A stretch of 64,000 nucleotides of DNA, from the NCBI RefSeq assembly GCF_900156405.1, contig NZ_FTNN01000001.1, positions 210,347-274,346 on the forward strand. Direction: 5' to 3'. Source of the DNA: Shewanella morhuae. GTDB lineage: Bacteria > Pseudomonadota > Gammaproteobacteria > Enterobacterales > Shewanellaceae. Position 1 is the first letter of the stretch; every line of letters begins with the position of its first letter. The translations under genes were made by a program, and so were the position numbers. The notes beneath the pieces were generated by a model, which worked only from the letters and a program-made list of their open reading frames with translations, did not search any database and was not told where the DNA came from. Positions 63,523 through 64,000 of the stretch are shown in pieces.

Positions 63523-64000
63523 ATGACTTCCCATACTGCGCCATCAACCTCATTTTCGACTACCGAACCTTTTACTACCAAGCTTTCAACAACGGATGTT
63601 GAGCCGTTACTGAAAATGATGGAAACATTGCGCGACCCACAAACAGGTTGTCCGTGGGATAAGGCGCAAACCTTCCAAACGATAGTGCCCTTTACCTTAG
63701 AGGAAACCTATGAGGTCGCCGACACCATAGAGCGTTTAGCGTGGGATGAGTTACCCGATGAGCTAGGGGATTTATTATTTCAAATCGTATTCTATTGTCA
63801 GCTAGGTAAAGAGCAGGGGCTGTTCGATTTTGCCACTGTGATAGAGAAAATCAGCGACAAGCTCACTCGCCGTCATCCCCATGTATTTGGTGATAAAAAT
63901 TTACAAATAGGCGATAGTGCCCAAACGATGAAAGCCAATTGGGAGGCGATTAAAGTCCTTGAACGTGAACAAAAGGCGCTACAAGCGGCTGATGGAGCTA
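63523..64000 (+). CDS. mazG: MazG, nucleoside triphosphate pyrophosphohydrolase (5' part)
   Basis: The first 159 codons of MazG; the gene runs off the right edge. LRDPQTGCPWDKAQTF, TLEETYEVADTI and ELPDELGDLLFQIVFY are the metal-binding helices of the all-alpha NTP pyrophosphatase fold. MazG hydrolyses NTPs and dNTPs and lowers ppGpp in stress. There is an N-terminal extension of about 25 Ser/Thr-rich residues compared with E. coli; MMETLRD could be a shorter start. In E. coli it lies close downstream of relA; here 11.5 kb intervene. Confidence 0.93.
   Translation, partial: MTSHTAPSTSFSTTEPFTTKLSTTDVEPLLKMMETLRDPQTGCPWDKAQTFQTIVPFTLEETYEVADTIERLAWDELPDELGDLLFQIVFYCQLGKEQGLFDFATVIEKISDKLTRRHPHVFGDKNLQIGDSAQTMKANWEAIKVLEREQKALQAADGA

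Noticed and set aside
1-64000. tRNA, rRNA, intact IS elements or integrase genes
   Set aside because: None found on reading both strands; no transposase or tyrosine recombinase motifs were recognised.

Overview
The window reads as chromosomal DNA of a Shewanella-like gammaproteobacterium. The evidence is the conserved neighbourhoods nrdR-ribD-ribE-ribBA-ribH-nusB-thiL-pgpA and barA/rlmD-relA, the ubiU/ubiV/ubiT group, moderate G+C with TTA-rich leucine usage, several c-di-GMP proteins, RND pumps, and a Shewanella-like protein phosphatase. I found no rRNA, tRNA, CRISPR array or intact insertion sequence.

Layout. 1-3.7 kb: oxygen-independent ubiquinone genes (ubiV partial, ubiU, ubiT) next to yfhL and trhP, a second U32-family iron-sulfur system for tRNA hydroxylation. 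3.9-6.9 kb: HDOD protein, GGDEF/EAL protein and a hotdog thioesterase. 7-10.8 kb: purA divergent from a LysR regulator, a periplasmic binding protein and an OsmC-like protein. 10.9-16.3 kb: a TetR regulator divergent from a MexEF-like pump whose promoter lies between two copies, in opposite orientation, of a TetR-type operator. 16.6-21 kb: a compact set of secreted cupredoxin, membrane c-di-GMP phosphodiesterase, DUF3034 outer-membrane protein and lipoprotein truncated globin. 21-31.7 kb: NYN protein, a second RND pump, a binding protein, a phosphatase, a frameshifted SnoaL-like pseudogene, an MBL-fold protein and a LysR regulator. 31.9-35 kb: ettA and glyA. 35.2-41.4 kb: the riboflavin/nusB/thiL/pgpA run. 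41.5-52 kb: recN with two LexA boxes, an AEC transporter, yjaG, barA, rlmD and relA.

52-63.5 kb is the least ordinary part. relA and mazG are neighbours in E. coli and many relatives; here about 11.5 kb separates them. The insert holds a ~1,590-residue helicase-nuclease (DUF4011, SF1 helicase, Vsr-like/MTES_1575 nuclease, DUF3320) that is a candidate single-gene defence protein, the mesX-mesD folate-independent methionine synthase pair, and an agmatine deiminase-amidase pair. Two intergenic stretches beside the helicase gene look like insertion scars.

Across the window several intergenic spacers carry short perfect or near-perfect tandem duplications of 12-17 bp. Two of them, 6 kb apart, share one 14-bp consensus, which suggests a local or genome-wide minisatellite process.
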